A DNA stretch of 64,000 bases from Clostridiales bacterium UBA3758 (GTDB lineage Bacteria > Bacillota > Clostridia > Oscillospirales > Oscillospiraceae), in NCBI GenBank assembly GCA_002371675.1, contig DFGE01000015.1, positions 1 to 64,000 on the forward strand, written 5' to 3'. The translations under genes were made by a program, and so were the position numbers. Below the pieces are notes generated by a model that worked only from the letters and a program-made list of their open reading frames with translations, was not told the DNA's origin and searched no databases. Below, one piece after another: positions 43,522 to 52,158 of this stretch; the first letter of the stretch is position 1; the number at the start of each line of letters is the position of its first letter.

Positions 43522-44988
43522 ATGAAACAATATGAATTCTGGTTTGTGGTCGGCAGTCAGTTCCTGTACGGCCCTGAGGTTCTGGAAACGGTGGAAGTGC
43601 GCGCCAGAGAGATGGCGGCGGAGCTCTCCAGGGTGCTGCCTTATCCGCTGGTGTATAAGGTGACGGCCAAGACCAATAAGGAGATCACCGATGTGGTCAA
43701 GGAAGCGAATTATCGCGATGAGTGCGCCGGCATCATCACCTGGTGCCACACCTTCTCACCCAGCAAGATGTGGATCAACGGCCTGGCCGCCCTGCAAAAG
43801 CCCTGGCTCCACTTCGCCACGCAGTATAACAAGGAGATCCCGAACGACGAGATCGACATGGACTTCATGAACCTGAACCAGGCGGCGCATGGCGACCGGG
43901 AGCACGGGTTTATCGGCGCCCGGCTGCGTAAGCCGCGCAAGGTCGTGGCAGGCTACTGGCAGGATGAGAAGGTCCACAAACGCATTGCAGACTGGATGAA
44001 AGCCGCGGTAGGCGTCGCTGTCTCCAAAGAGATGAAGGTCATGCGTTTCGGTGACAACATGCGCGAGGTCGCCGTCACCGAGGGTGACAAGGTCGAGGTC
44101 CAGACCAAGCTCGGCTGGCAGGTGAACACCTGGGCCGTGGGCGATCTGGTCAAAGAAATGAACGCTGTCACGGATGAGGAAGTGGACGCCCTCTATAATG
44201 AGTATCTGGCAAGCTACGATTTGAATACGGACAACACCGCTGCCATCCGCTACCAGGCGAAGGAAGAGATCGCCATGAAGAAGATGCTGGATCGCGAGGG
44301 CTGCCACGCCTTCACCAACACCTTCCAGGATCTCTATGGCATGGAGCAGCTGCCGGGTCTGGCCTCCCAGCACCTTATGGCCCAGGGCTACGGCTACGGC
44401 GGCGAGGGCGACTGGAAGGTCAGCGCCATGACCGCCATTTTGAAGGCTATGGGCGAGGGCGGCAACGGCTCGAGTGGCTTCATGGAGGACTACACCTATC
44501 ACCTGGTTGAAGGTCAGGAATACTCCCTGGGCGCGCACATGCTGGAGGTCTGCCCGTCTCTCGCTGCGGACAAGCCCCGGATCGAGACCCACCATCTGGG
44601 AATCGGCATGAACGAAAAAGACCCCGCCCGTCTGGTGTTCGAGGGCAAGGCAGGCAGGGGCATCGTGGTTTCCCTGATCGACATGGGCGGCAGACTGCGC
44701 CTCATCGTGCAGGACATCGAGGCTGTCAAGCCCATTATGCCCATGCCGAACCTGCCGGTGGCCCGGGTCATGTGGCGGGCGCTGCCGGATCTCACCACCG
44801 GTGTGGAGTGCTGGATCACCGCGGGCGGCGCGCACCACACGGTGCTGAGCTACGATGTGACCGCCGAGCAGATGCGCGACTGGGCGCGGATGATGGACAT
44901 TGAATTCGTCCACATCGGCGCGGACACGACGCCCGAGAAGCTGGAAGAGGAACTGCTGGTCAAGGATCTGGTGTGGAAGTTAAAATGA
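43522..44988 (+). CDS. araA: L-arabinose isomerase
   Basis: A 488-aa enzyme converting L-arabinose to L-ribulose. FWFVVGSQFLYG at the N-terminus, CAGIITWCHTFSPSKMWI, the metal-binding HMLEVCPSLAADKPRIETHHLGIG and a matching C-terminal domain (WITAGGAHHTVLS) are diagnostic, and length is normal. It implies arabinose is released by enzymes of the operon, yet the kinase that should follow is destroyed (next entry), so ribulose phosphorylation must be done by a gene elsewhere. Confidence 0.96.
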   Translation: MKQYEFWFVVGSQFLYGPEVLETVEVRAREMAAELSRVLPYPLVYKVTAKTNKEITDVVKEANYRDECAGIITWCHTFSPSKMWINGLAALQKPWLHFATQYNKEIPNDEIDMDFMNLNQAAHGDREHGFIGARLRKPRKVVAGYWQDEKVHKRIADWMKAAVGVAVSKEMKVMRFGDNMREVAVTEGDKVEVQTKLGWQVNTWAVGDLVKEMNAVTDEEVDALYNEYLASYDLNTDNTAAIRYQAKEEIAMKKMLDREGCHAFTNTFQDLYGMEQLPGLASQHLMAQGYGYGGEGDWKVSAMTAILKAMGEGGNGSSGFMEDYTYHLVEGQEYSLGAHMLEVCPSLAADKPRIETHHLGIGMNEKDPARLVFEGKAGRGIVVSLIDMGGRLRLIVQDIEAVKPIMPMPNLPVARVMWRALPDLTTGVECWITAGGAHHTVLSYDVTAEQMRDWARMMDIEFVHIGADTTPEKLEEELLVKDLVWKLK

Positions 44989-45263
44989 TGGATTTAGAAA
45001 AGACTGTCCTCGGCATCGAGCTGGGCTCGACCCGCATCAAGGCCGCTTTGAGGCGCTGTTTGCCTATATTGGAGAAAACCGCGGCTTCTACAGCTTTTAT
45101 TTGTCAGATTTCGCTCAGAGGTTTCGATTACCTGACTGCATCGAATTTGCGGAAAAGATTTGCGGTTTCGCCAGCATATCATTTTGCCGGAATTATCGGG
45201 GAAGCGACGAAAAAACTGTTCCCCCAAGCGATTTGCCTACTGGTGGTCAGCGGCAGTTTGTGA
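44985..45263 (+). pseudogene. araB/FGGY-kinase remnant fused to unrelated sequence
   Basis: Starting within the araA stop region, the frame reads MMDLEKTVLGIELGSTRIKA, the N-terminal phosphate-1 loop of ribulokinase/FGGY kinases, and then stops resembling a kinase at about 45049. From 45050 another frame reads FEALFAYIGENRGFYSFYLSDFAQRF, like the helical ligand domain of a TetR regulator, to a stop near 45279. A deletion of about 1.5 kb or more joining araB to a former neighbour explains this. Only about 22 codons of the kinase remain. Confidence 0.7.
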
Positions 45264-45307
45264 TAAAATTCAAATATTAACCAATAAATAAGAGCGGAGG
45301 GTGCACC

Positions 45308-46048
45308 ATGAACCTGAATACGCTTCCGCACGGCGACATGCCGGGGGATAAAATCCAAATCGAGCAGAGCCACATCGACAAGGCGGAAACCATCTACCCC
45401 GTGCTGCGCTCCCTGCTGCCGGACAGAAAAGCGGTGGTTTGCGTCTGCGGCGGCTCCGGCGTCGGCAAAAGCGAGATCGCGTCCCTGCTGGCCGGGCTTT
45501 TGCGCGAGGACGGGATCAAGGCCTATGTCATGAGCGGGGACAATTATCCCCACCGCATCCCCGCCGAGAACGACGCCGAGCGCGAGCGCGTCTTCGCCGC
45601 GGGCGGACGCGAGGCGCTGGACGCCTATCTCGGCAGCCCGAAAGAGATTGATTTCGGCCTGGTGAACACCATCCTGGCCGATTTCAAGGCGGGAAAGGAC
45701 TGCGTCCGCATGAAGCGCATGGGCCGCACGCCCGATGCGCTGTGGTTTGACGAGGTGGACGTCTCTGACACACAGGTGCTGATCCTGGAATGGACCCACG
45801 GCAACAGCGACTATCTCCGCGGGGTGGACATTCCCATCCTGCTGAACTCCACGCCGGAGGAGACGCTGGCGCACCGCCGCGCCCGCGCCAGGGACAAGGG
45901 CGTGGACAGCCCTTTCACCTCGCTGGTGCTGGAACTGGAGCAGGCGAAGCTCGTACGGCAGGCGCACAAGGCGAAGATCATCGTCAGCAAGGCGGGCGAG
46001 CTGATCTCCTATGCGGATTTCTGCGTCCTGATGGGGGTGCAGGCATGA
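45308..46048 (+). CDS. P-loop kinase (uridine kinase/adenylylsulfate kinase-like)
   Basis: A 246-aa P-loop protein: Walker A GGSGVGKSE (residues 48-56), a GDNYPHRIP segment like the substrate loop of APS/uridine kinases, and VLILEWTHGNSDYL as Walker B-like strand. The RRARARDKG lid region is near residue 200. GGAGGG precedes the ATG. It overlaps the sucrose-phosphorylase-like gene by 4 bases, so the substrate is probably a product of that enzyme, for example a sugar or glycerate; this is inference. Confidence 0.75.
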   Translation: MNLNTLPHGDMPGDKIQIEQSHIDKAETIYPVLRSLLPDRKAVVCVCGGSGVGKSEIASLLAGLLREDGIKAYVMSGDNYPHRIPAENDAERERVFAAGGREALDAYLGSPKEIDFGLVNTILADFKAGKDCVRMKRMGRTPDALWFDEVDVSDTQVLILEWTHGNSDYLRGVDIPILLNSTPEETLAHRRARARDKGVDSPFTSLVLELEQAKLVRQAHKAKIIVSKAGELISYADFCVLMGVQA

Positions 46049-47532
46049 ACGGCAAGACCATGCTGAACCTCTACCCCGACAGCATCGGGAGCAGCCTCAG
46101 CGGCGCGGCAGACTTTCTGAGCCTGCCGGAGCTGCGGGACTGCTTCGGCTCCGTCTATGTGCTCCCCAGCCTCTATCACTCCGACCTCGACCGGGGCTTC
46201 TGCGTCGTGGATTATGAGCTGAACGGGGAACTGGCAACGGCCGAAGACCTGGAAAAGCTGAAGGCGCTGGGGCTTGATCTCAAGCTGGACATCGTCCTCA
46301 ACCACGCCTCTGTCCGCTCGCCGCAGTTTCAGGATCTGCTCAAAAACGGCGAACAGAGCGAATACCGGGATTTCTTCATCGACTGGAACGAATTCTGGGC
46401 GGGCTGCGGCGAAATGACGCCGGAGGGCTATATCCGGCCCAAGGAGCGCTACATCCGGGACATGTTCTTCCGCAAGCCGGGGCTGCCGATCCTGATGGTC
46501 AGGTTCCCGGACGGGCGCGAGGTGCCCTATTGGAACACGTTCTATCAGAAGGTCTGGGAGGAAAACGGCGAGCGGCAATATCTCGGGCAGATGGATCTGA
46601 ACATCCGCAGCGAGAAGGTCTGGCGCTTTTATGACGAGACGCTGGAAAAGCTCGCCGCCTACGGCGCGAAGATCATCCGGCTGGACGCCTTTGCCTATGC
46701 GCCGAAAGCCCCCGGCCGCCGCAACTTCTTAAATGAGCCGGAGACCTGGGAGACGCTTTCCCGGGTCAAGACCCTTGCCGACCGTTACGGCCTGACCCTT
46801 CTGCCGGAAATCCACGCGAGCTACGGCGAAGGCGTTTACAAAACGATCGCCCGGCAGGGCTATATGACCTACGACTTTTTCCTGCCGGGGCTGATCCTGG
46901 ACGCCATCGAGAATCATGACGGCAACTATTTGGCCGCGTGGGCGAATGAGCTGATTCGCGACGGGATCCGGACGGTCAACATGCTGGGCTGCCACGACGG
47001 GATCCCGCTTCTGGATCTCAAGGGCCTGCTGCCGGATGCGCGCATTGAGGGACTGATCAACACGGTCGTTTCCCGCGGCGGCTATGTGAAAAACCTGCAC
47101 GGCGCAAAAAACATGTACTATCAGGTCAACGCCACCTATTACAGCGCCCTCGGTGAAGACGAGAACAAGCTGCTGCTGGCCCGCGCCTTGCAGATGTTCA
47201 TGCCCGGCAAGCCGCAGGTCTGGTATCTCGATCTGCTGGCGGGTACGAACGATTATGAGGCCATGCGCCTTGCCGGCGAGGGCGGGCACAAGGAAATCAA
47301 CCGCACGAATCTGTCCAGGGAGGAAGCGCAGCGCCGCCTGTCTGCGCCGGCGGTGCAGAAACAGCTGGAGCTGCTGCGCCTGCGGAATACGCACCCGGCC
47401 TTCACGGAGGACGCGAAGATAAGCGTCAATGCGGCCGGAGACCAACTGCAGATCAAATGGGAAAACCAGGACGCGCAGATTTGCCTGCTTGCCGATCTGG
47501 CGGCTGACAGCTTTGAAATCTCTGCTCACTAA
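46045..47532 (+). CDS. GH13_18 sucrose phosphorylase-like enzyme
   Basis: A 495-aa alpha-glucoside phosphorylase. Nucleophile Asp in IRLDAFAYA (residue 214), acid/base Glu in LLPEIHAS (255) and the transition-state Asp in LGCHDG (318). YPDSIG near the start is typical of GH13_18. It would release glucose-1-phosphate from sucrose, glucosylglycerate, glucosylglycerol or a similar acceptor; the acceptor cannot be read here. The ATG at 46045 overlaps the kinase stop (ATGA); the longer frame upstream is an out-of-frame reading of the kinase. Confidence 0.88.
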   Translation: MNGKTMLNLYPDSIGSSLSGAADFLSLPELRDCFGSVYVLPSLYHSDLDRGFCVVDYELNGELATAEDLEKLKALGLDLKLDIVLNHASVRSPQFQDLLKNGEQSEYRDFFIDWNEFWAGCGEMTPEGYIRPKERYIRDMFFRKPGLPILMVRFPDGREVPYWNTFYQKVWEENGERQYLGQMDLNIRSEKVWRFYDETLEKLAAYGAKIIRLDAFAYAPKAPGRRNFLNEPETWETLSRVKTLADRYGLTLLPEIHASYGEGVYKTIARQGYMTYDFFLPGLILDAIENHDGNYLAAWANELIRDGIRTVNMLGCHDGIPLLDLKGLLPDARIEGLINTVVSRGGYVKNLHGAKNMYYQVNATYYSALGEDENKLLLARALQMFMPGKPQVWYLDLLAGTNDYEAMRLAGEGGHKEINRTNLSREEAQRRLSAPAVQKQLELLRLRNTHPAFTEDAKISVNAAGDQLQIKWENQDAQICLLADLAADSFEISAH

Positions 47533-47605
47533 TTACACGCGGACAGCCTGTGCCGCGGTGGGAGCGCTTTGCAGAATCTGAAATCCACCACTGCACGCAG
47601 TTGAG

Positions 47606-47688
47606 GCGGTCAAAACAGTCCGGTTTGGCCTTTTTTGACAAGCAGAAATGCGCCAGGACCTCTGACGATCCGTCAGAGGTCCTGGCGC
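47606..47688 (+). terminator. Two consecutive terminator hairpins
   Basis: First GGTCAAA / TTTGGCC followed by TTTTTT (47606-47638); then an 18-bp perfect stem GCGCCAGGACCTCTGACG with a 3-base loop (47650-47688) followed by GTTTTCTT. They close the kinase/phosphorylase unit and face a convergent gene. Confidence 0.85.
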
Positions 47689-47788
47689 GTTTTCTTGAGC
47701 GGCTCGGCGGCATGTGCTTTTTCCTTAACGGGAAAGCCGGTACGCCGCGAAGGGCGTGCCGGCTCCCGCTGTCAGTTCAGTATTCCGC

Positions 47789-48415
47789 TCAGAAAATCTG
47801 TCCCGGAAGCTTCAGCTTCTCCATAGGCGGAAACGCTTTGTCGAATTCTTCCACATCGGCGTCCTCCACATAGTAGCCCTGCGGCGTCTGATAAACGCCC
47901 GTGATCCCGTCAAGGTAGCCCGGGATCAGTTCCTTACAGAGAAAGAACGAATCGTCCGCGCCCTCCGGCAGATCGTGATAGCGGATGCCGAATTTGCGGG
48001 CATAGTCGAAGCCGCTCTTGCCGTAGAAGCCGATGTTCCCCTCGAAGAGCACCGCGCCGAAGCCCAGCGCAGCCGCTTTTTCCAACGAAAAGTCCAGCAG
48101 CTTCTTGCCGTAGCCCTTGCGCTTGAGCTCCGGGGTGATGCCGATGGGCCCCATGGTCAGGACGGGGATCGTCCGGCCGTCGTCCGCGTCGATGCGCGTG
48201 CGCATGAACATGTTCTGCCCGATCAGCTTCCTGTCCCGCTCCATGACGAAGTCCAGCTCCTTCACGAAGGCCGGATCGTCGCGGAGCACATGGATCACGT
48301 AGTGCTCGCTGCAGCCAGGACGGTATACGTTCCAGAACGCTTCCCGCACAAGGTTTTCGACAGTGCTGTAGTCTTCCTGCTTTTCCAAACGAATGATATA
48401 GTCATTTGTATTCAT
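47789..48415 (-). CDS. GNAT-family N-acetyltransferase
   Basis: A 208-aa acetyltransferase: IRLEKQEDYSTVENLVREAF at the N-terminus, and the acetyl-CoA site GPIGITPELKRKGYGKKLLDF (about residues 95-115, with RKGYGK as the pyrophosphate loop). GGAGG lies 6 bases before the ATG at 48415; longer frames upstream are not supported. Substrate unknown. It is the last of a set of minus-strand genes, separated from the hydrolase by about 220 bases that hold no recognisable gene. Confidence 0.88.
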   Translation of the reverse strand: MNTNDYIIRLEKQEDYSTVENLVREAFWNVYRPGCSEHYVIHVLRDDPAFVKELDFVMERDRKLIGQNMFMRTRIDADDGRTIPVLTMGPIGITPELKRKGYGKKLLDFSLEKAAALGFGAVLFEGNIGFYGKSGFDYARKFGIRYHDLPEGADDSFFLCKELIPGYLDGITGVYQTPQGYYVEDADVEEFDKAFPPMEKLKLPGQIF

Positions 48416-48639
48416 TGTTTTTCCTCCTGAATATTGTTGACTGCAATTGCTTTTCAGCGGGAGGCTTGTTCGATCGTCCGCAAACCTCCCGGTCAGCCGA
48501 CAATCTCCGGTGTGTTGCGCTTTTTCAAACAGCACGCTCCTTTGATAAAATGATATATAATCAGGCCGTGAGGCCGGATTATGCTATAGAAAGGTCTCCA
48601 CGCTCAGAAAATCGGTCTCTATCCGGATTCATCCTGTTT

Positions 48640-49245
48640 TCATATGTTTTCCCTCTGGCTGTGATCCCGGATCCAGGCATCCAGAAAGCGCATCTGTTCC
48701 GCCGTATGGAACCAATGCTCGCCCTCCGCCATCACGGTGAGGGAGGCGTGGGTCTGCCCGACAAAGCGGGAGACGGTTTCCAAAGAGCATAGATGATCCT
48801 TCGCGCCGTAGAGGATATGCGTAGGCACCGTCCAGCGGATGGGATGCTCCCGCACATAGCGGAGATACGACCACGAGAGCGTTTCGCCGAATGCGGTCTC
48901 GATCTCACCTCTTGCGTGAAGCTCCTCCACGGTCACATTTGCCAGGGTCATCATGTCGCGGATCAGCTTCTCCATATCGACGATGGGGGAGATGAAGAAG
49001 GCGCGCGCGATCTGCTTTTCCGGGAGCGAGCACATGGCGTAATACGCGCCGATGCTGTTGGCGATGAGGGTCACATCTGCATTTTCCCCACAGACGGAAT
49101 CGAAAAGCGCGGGGAATTCCGCTTTCGCCTCCCAGGGCGTCTGCGCGCTATAGTCCAGGCCGAGCACATTCTCCCCCGGAAACAGAGTGCGGTAGTGTTC
49201 CGCCTCGCCGGCGCTGCCGCCTTTCCCATGTATGTAGAGGATCAT
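48640..49245 (-). CDS. Alpha/beta hydrolase
   Basis: A 201-aa hydrolase: oxyanion region YIHGKGGSAGEAEHY, nucleophile elbow ANSIGAYYA (GxSxG equivalent with Asn in place of the first Gly), and late Asp/His (YGAKDHLCSLE; EGEHWFHT). It resembles small YdeN/RBBP9-like serine hydrolases. It overlaps the YoaP-like gene by 4 bases, so the two are co-translated. Substrate unknown. Confidence 0.82.
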   Translation of the reverse strand: MILYIHGKGGSAGEAEHYRTLFPGENVLGLDYSAQTPWEAKAEFPALFDSVCGENADVTLIANSIGAYYAMCSLPEKQIARAFFISPIVDMEKLIRDMMTLANVTVEELHARGEIETAFGETLSWSYLRYVREHPIRWTVPTHILYGAKDHLCSLETVSRFVGQTHASLTVMAEGEHWFHTAEQMRFLDAWIRDHSQRENI

Positions 49246-49991
49246 TGTTCCGATACCAGTTTCAAAAAGCGCTTGTCGTTCATCTGCTCATTGGTCAGGT
49301 ATTCCCCGTTGTAAAACAGCGCGTAGGTCGTGACCGGCGTCGGTGCGTTCTGTGCCTCGGCTTTCGTCTGAATGTGGATCGCCTTGAAGGGAATACCGTG
49401 ATCTCTTGCTGTCTGCTCCACGATCGGAACATATTTCGCGTTGAACGGACACTGGCTCGTATAATAGAGCACGTATCCCTTTTCCTCGATATGGGGATGC
49501 CTTGCGCATTCCTTGAAGCGCGGCGGCTCGGTATCCTTCTCAAACGTCAGGAACCAGAGCTGGATGCCGTTGCCCGCCTCATCGCATAAGGCAAAGCCCT
49601 TATGTTTCAGGAACTTTGGATCGGCAAGAAAGGGCTTTTTCTTTGCGGAGGAGAGTATGCACAGACCTTTTCTGCCTTTTTCCCTGCTGTCCGCAAGGCA
49701 GGCGCCGAGCAGATCATTGGAATATCCGTGCCCTTTGAATGAGCCGGAGACCCACAGACAGTCAATGCACATATACCCCTCGGCGTCGAGCGGGTTCCAG
49801 GCGTTTTCCGCGGGGATATACTCAATAAAGCACTTCCCGCGCTCTGCGCTTTTCAGAAAGACAAGACCATCGTCAAAGCGCTCCGCCAACCACGCTTTTT
49901 TGGACGCAACCTGGATATCCCGATTGTTGGAAATAGCACAGCAAATATGTTCGCTTTCCAGGTTTTCTTTCGTCACGCGAATGTATTCCAT
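49242..49991 (-). CDS. YoaP-like acetyltransferase
   Basis: A 249-aa protein: N-terminal GNAT fold (IDCLWVSGSFKGHGYSNDLLGACL is the acetyl-CoA loop, about residue 85) and a C-terminal YoaP domain (YVLYYTSQCPFNAKYVPIVEQTARDHGIPFKAIHI, thioredoxin-like with a CPFN motif). GGAGGG precedes the ATG at 49991. It is found widely in Firmicutes as an 'N-acetyltransferase YoaP'; biological role unclear. Confidence 0.85.
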   Translation of the reverse strand: MEYIRVTKENLESEHICCAISNNRDIQVASKKAWLAERFDDGLVFLKSAERGKCFIEYIPAENAWNPLDAEGYMCIDCLWVSGSFKGHGYSNDLLGACLADSREKGRKGLCILSSAKKKPFLADPKFLKHKGFALCDEAGNGIQLWFLTFEKDTEPPRFKECARHPHIEEKGYVLYYTSQCPFNAKYVPIVEQTARDHGIPFKAIHIQTKAEAQNAPTPVTTYALFYNGEYLTNEQMNDKRFLKLVSEQ

Positions 49992-50042
49992 TATGAGTTT
50001 CCCTCCTTTGTTTTCCAAGAGCGCGACTGATGGGGACGCTGC

Positions 50043-50513
50043 TTAAAGAGAATCCTCGTCCTCCGGCTCGGCGTTGAGCTCGTCCTGGCGCTTTTTTGTG
50101 GCTCGTGCCGCGAGGCGCAGAATGAGATAGGTGAGAGCAACGGTGAAAACTACCCCGATCGCGCCGGTACAGAGCGATCCGATGGGCTTTTGAAAGCGCG
50201 CAAAGGTGAAGGCAAACAAGAACAGACCGGCACAGATCCCTGCCGCCAGAGAGAAAAGCAGGCAGGTCCTGCGGCTCATATCCGCTTGTCTGTCCCAAAT
50301 GCCCGCCCGCATGCACGAGATGGCCAGATACAGCGCAAGCCCCATGAACAGGACCCATTCGCCGAGGATCGCGCGCAGATCCTTTGTCATCACCACGGTT
50401 TCTACAATCAAAGCGAGCAGCAGCCCCCAAAAGGCCAGCCAGAAGCCCCGGCTTTCGATCTCCAGCAGCTTGCGCTCCTGCTGCTCATCCAGATTACTCT
50501 TCCTCAGTTTCAT
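50043..50513 (-). CDS. DUF6773-like membrane protein
   Basis: A 156-aa protein with four predicted membrane helices (around residues 24-44, 50-68, 86-106, 116-136) and a charged C-terminus. It matches the DUF6773 family that is nearly always paired with a small XRE regulator. It starts inside the 3' end of that regulator's gene (20-base overlap). Function unknown. Confidence 0.72.
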   Translation of the reverse strand: MKLRKSNLDEQQERKLLEIESRGFWLAFWGLLLALIVETVVMTKDLRAILGEWVLFMGLALYLAISCMRAGIWDRQADMSRRTCLLFSLAAGICAGLFLFAFTFARFQKPIGSLCTGAIGVVFTVALTYLILRLAARATKKRQDELNAEPEDEDSL

Positions 50514-50712
50514 TTTCGTCTTCCTCCCAAAACAGATCGTTCAAGGTTACGCCCAGCGCTTTGCAGATGGCAATGCAGAGCTTGATGGAGGGGTTGAATT
50601 CCCCGGATTCGATCAGGCCGATCGTCTGTCTCGTTACTCCCGCGCGCTTTGCCAGCTCCGTCTGCGAGATGTCCAGCTCGATGCGCCTGAACTTCATTTT
50701 CAAGTTTCTCAC
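50494..50712 (-). CDS. Small XRE-family regulator
   Basis: A 72-aa protein that is almost entirely a Cro/CI helix-turn-helix (ISQTELAKRAGVTRQTIGLIE) with an acidic tail (WEEDENETEEE). It belongs to the YozG/YgzD-like group encoded before small membrane proteins. The GTG start has GGAGG ahead. Its promoter is flanked by inverted TGCAAA-TATA sites, so it probably represses its own operon. Confidence 0.88.
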   Translation of the reverse strand: MRNLKMKFRRIELDISQTELAKRAGVTRQTIGLIESGEFNPSIKLCIAICKALGVTLNDLFWEEDENETEEE

Positions 50713-50730
50713 GGCTCGACCTCCTTACAA

Positions 50731-50776
50731 TGCAAAGTATATATTACACCCTTGGAGATGTCAAGTATATTTTGCA
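50731..50776 (-). promoter_or_regulatory. Promoter and operator of the XRE/DUF6773 operon
   Basis: On the minus strand TTGACA (50764-50759), 17-bp spacer, TATACT (50741-50736). Inverted sites TGCAAAGTATAT (50731-50742) and GTATATTTTGCA (50765-50776) overlap both boxes, the expected layout for autorepression. Confidence 0.75.
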
Positions 50777-50814
50777 ACTATTTCTTAAAAATTGCTTTTG
50801 GAATACAAAACCGC

Positions 50815-50844
50815 CCCGGGAGCTTCGGATTCGATGCTCCCGGG
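50815..50844 (-). terminator. Terminator after the 58-aa gene
   Basis: CCCGGGAGC / GCTCCCGGG with a 12-base loop that itself can pair (TTCG..CGAT); T-rich sequence follows on the minus strand (GGCGGTTTTGT). Confidence 0.65.
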
Positions 50845-50856
50845 ACGGCTCTGCGG

Positions 50857-51033
50857 TCAATAGACTGTGCCATCTGCCGCGATGATGGTCAGAATGCCGC
50901 GGTGCAGGATATAGCGGTTCTGCGCTTCATCGAAGAAGCAGCGGTAGAGGTGCGACGGCTCGAAGTCGCTCCGTCGGACCAGCGCCCCTACAATCTGAAA
51001 GCCGAGCCGAGCCGCTTGTGCCTGAATTCCCAT
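50857..51033 (-). CDS. Small hypothetical protein (58 aa)
   Basis: A 58-aa protein beginning MGIQAQAARLGFQIVGALVRR and containing CFFDEAQNRYILHRGILTIIAADG. GGGAGG lies 7 bases before the ATG at 51033 and a terminator follows, so it is a real small gene unit. I do not recognise a family; no membrane segment or metal motif is evident. It is divergent from the WYL regulator gene. Confidence 0.65.
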   Translation of the reverse strand: MGIQAQAARLGFQIVGALVRRSDFEPSHLYRCFFDEAQNRYILHRGILTIIAADGTVY

Positions 51034-51104
51034 GTTTTTGTCCTCCCTTTTTGTTTCTGATGACAGCATAACAGAAACGCTGTCCAAAAAATTTCCCTCA
51101 ATTC

Positions 51105-51133
51105 TTGCCTGCGCCGCATCTGTCTGCTATACT
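51105..51133 (+). promoter_or_regulatory. Promoter of the WYL regulator gene
   Basis: TTGCCT (51105-51110), 17-bp spacer, TATACT (51128-51133) preceded by TGC as an extended -10. The start codon follows 29 bases later. Confidence 0.75.
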
Positions 51134-51162
51134 GTAGAAAATGCGAAAGCGAGGTGCCCGCC

Positions 51163-52158
51163 ATGGCAGCAGGAGATAATCAAAAGCTGAAAATGCTCTA
51201 TCTCGTCAAGATTTTTTTCGAGGAAACCGACGATGCGCACGGCCTGTCCCTGCAGCAGATCGCGGCGAAGCTGGAGGCCTGCGGCGTGAACGCCGACCGC
51301 AAGACGCTGTACAAGGATTTCGCGGAGCTGGAAAAGCTGGGGCTGGAGATCCTCAGCGAGCAGCAGGGCCGCAGCGTGCTCTATCATCTCGCCGGGCGGC
51401 AGTTTGAGCTGCCGGAGCTGAAGCTGCTGGTGGATGCGGTGCAGGGCTCGAAGTTCATCACCGAGAAGAAATCCCGCCAGCTCATCAGGAAGCTGGAATC
51501 GCTCGTCAGCGTCCACGAAGCGCGGCAGCTCCAGCGGCAGGTGCTGATCACCGGGCGCATCAAGGCCATGAACGAGAGCATCTATTATCTGGTGGATATG
51601 CTGCACGAGGCCATCAACACAGACCGGCAGATCCGCTTTCAGTATTTTCGCTGGAACGTGCACAAGCAGCAGGAGCTGCGCCGGAACGGCGCCTGGTATC
51701 AGGTCAGCCCCTGGTGCCTGCTGTGGGACGACGAGAATTACTACCTCGTCGCCTACGACGCCGCGGACGGCCTGCTCAAGCACTACCGGGTGGACAAGAT
51801 CGTCCGCCTCTCCGTCACCGCCGCGCCGCGCGAGGGGAAGGAGGCCTTCCGCAAGCTCGATCCCGCGACCTATACCCGCAGCGTCTTCGGCATGTTCGGC
51901 GGGGAGCGGAGCCGCGTGACGTTGGAGGGGCGCGCCGACATGGTCGGCGCGCTGATCGACCGCTTCGGCAAGGATATCACGATCATCCCGCAGCCGGGGA
52001 ACCGATTCAGCGCCGCGGTGGAGGTCGCCGTCAGCCGGCACTTCCTCGGCTGGATCATTGCCCTGGGCGACGGAGTGCGCGTCACAGGCCCCGCCGAGCT
52101 GGTAGACGAGCTTCGCGCCGAGGCCGCGAGGCTGACGGAGCTTTATACTAACACCTAA
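51163..52158 (+). CDS. WYL-domain transcriptional regulator
   Basis: A 331-aa regulator: N-terminal winged helix (LKMLYLVKIFFEE...LSLQQIAAKLEACGVNADRKTLYKDFAELE), a WYL domain (RFQYFRWNVHKQQELRRNGAWYQVSPWCLLWDDENYYLVAYD) and the WCX C-terminal extension. WYL proteins bind nucleic-acid-like ligands and control defence or stress genes; the target here is unknown. GAGG lies 8 bases before the ATG at 51163. Its last codons and stop lie inside the left arm of the inverted-repeat element at 52145. Confidence 0.88.
   Translation: MAAGDNQKLKMLYLVKIFFEETDDAHGLSLQQIAAKLEACGVNADRKTLYKDFAELEKLGLEILSEQQGRSVLYHLAGRQFELPELKLLVDAVQGSKFITEKKSRQLIRKLESLVSVHEARQLQRQVLITGRIKAMNESIYYLVDMLHEAINTDRQIRFQYFRWNVHKQQELRRNGAWYQVSPWCLLWDDENYYLVAYDAADGLLKHYRVDKIVRLSVTAAPREGKEAFRKLDPATYTRSVFGMFGGERSRVTLEGRADMVGALIDRFGKDITIIPQPGNRFSAAVEVAVSRHFLGWIIALGDGVRVTGPAELVDELRAEAARLTELYTNT

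Noticed and set aside
48416..48639. Possible gene between the GNAT and hydrolase genes
   Set aside because: The 224-base gap has only short frames without ribosome sites.
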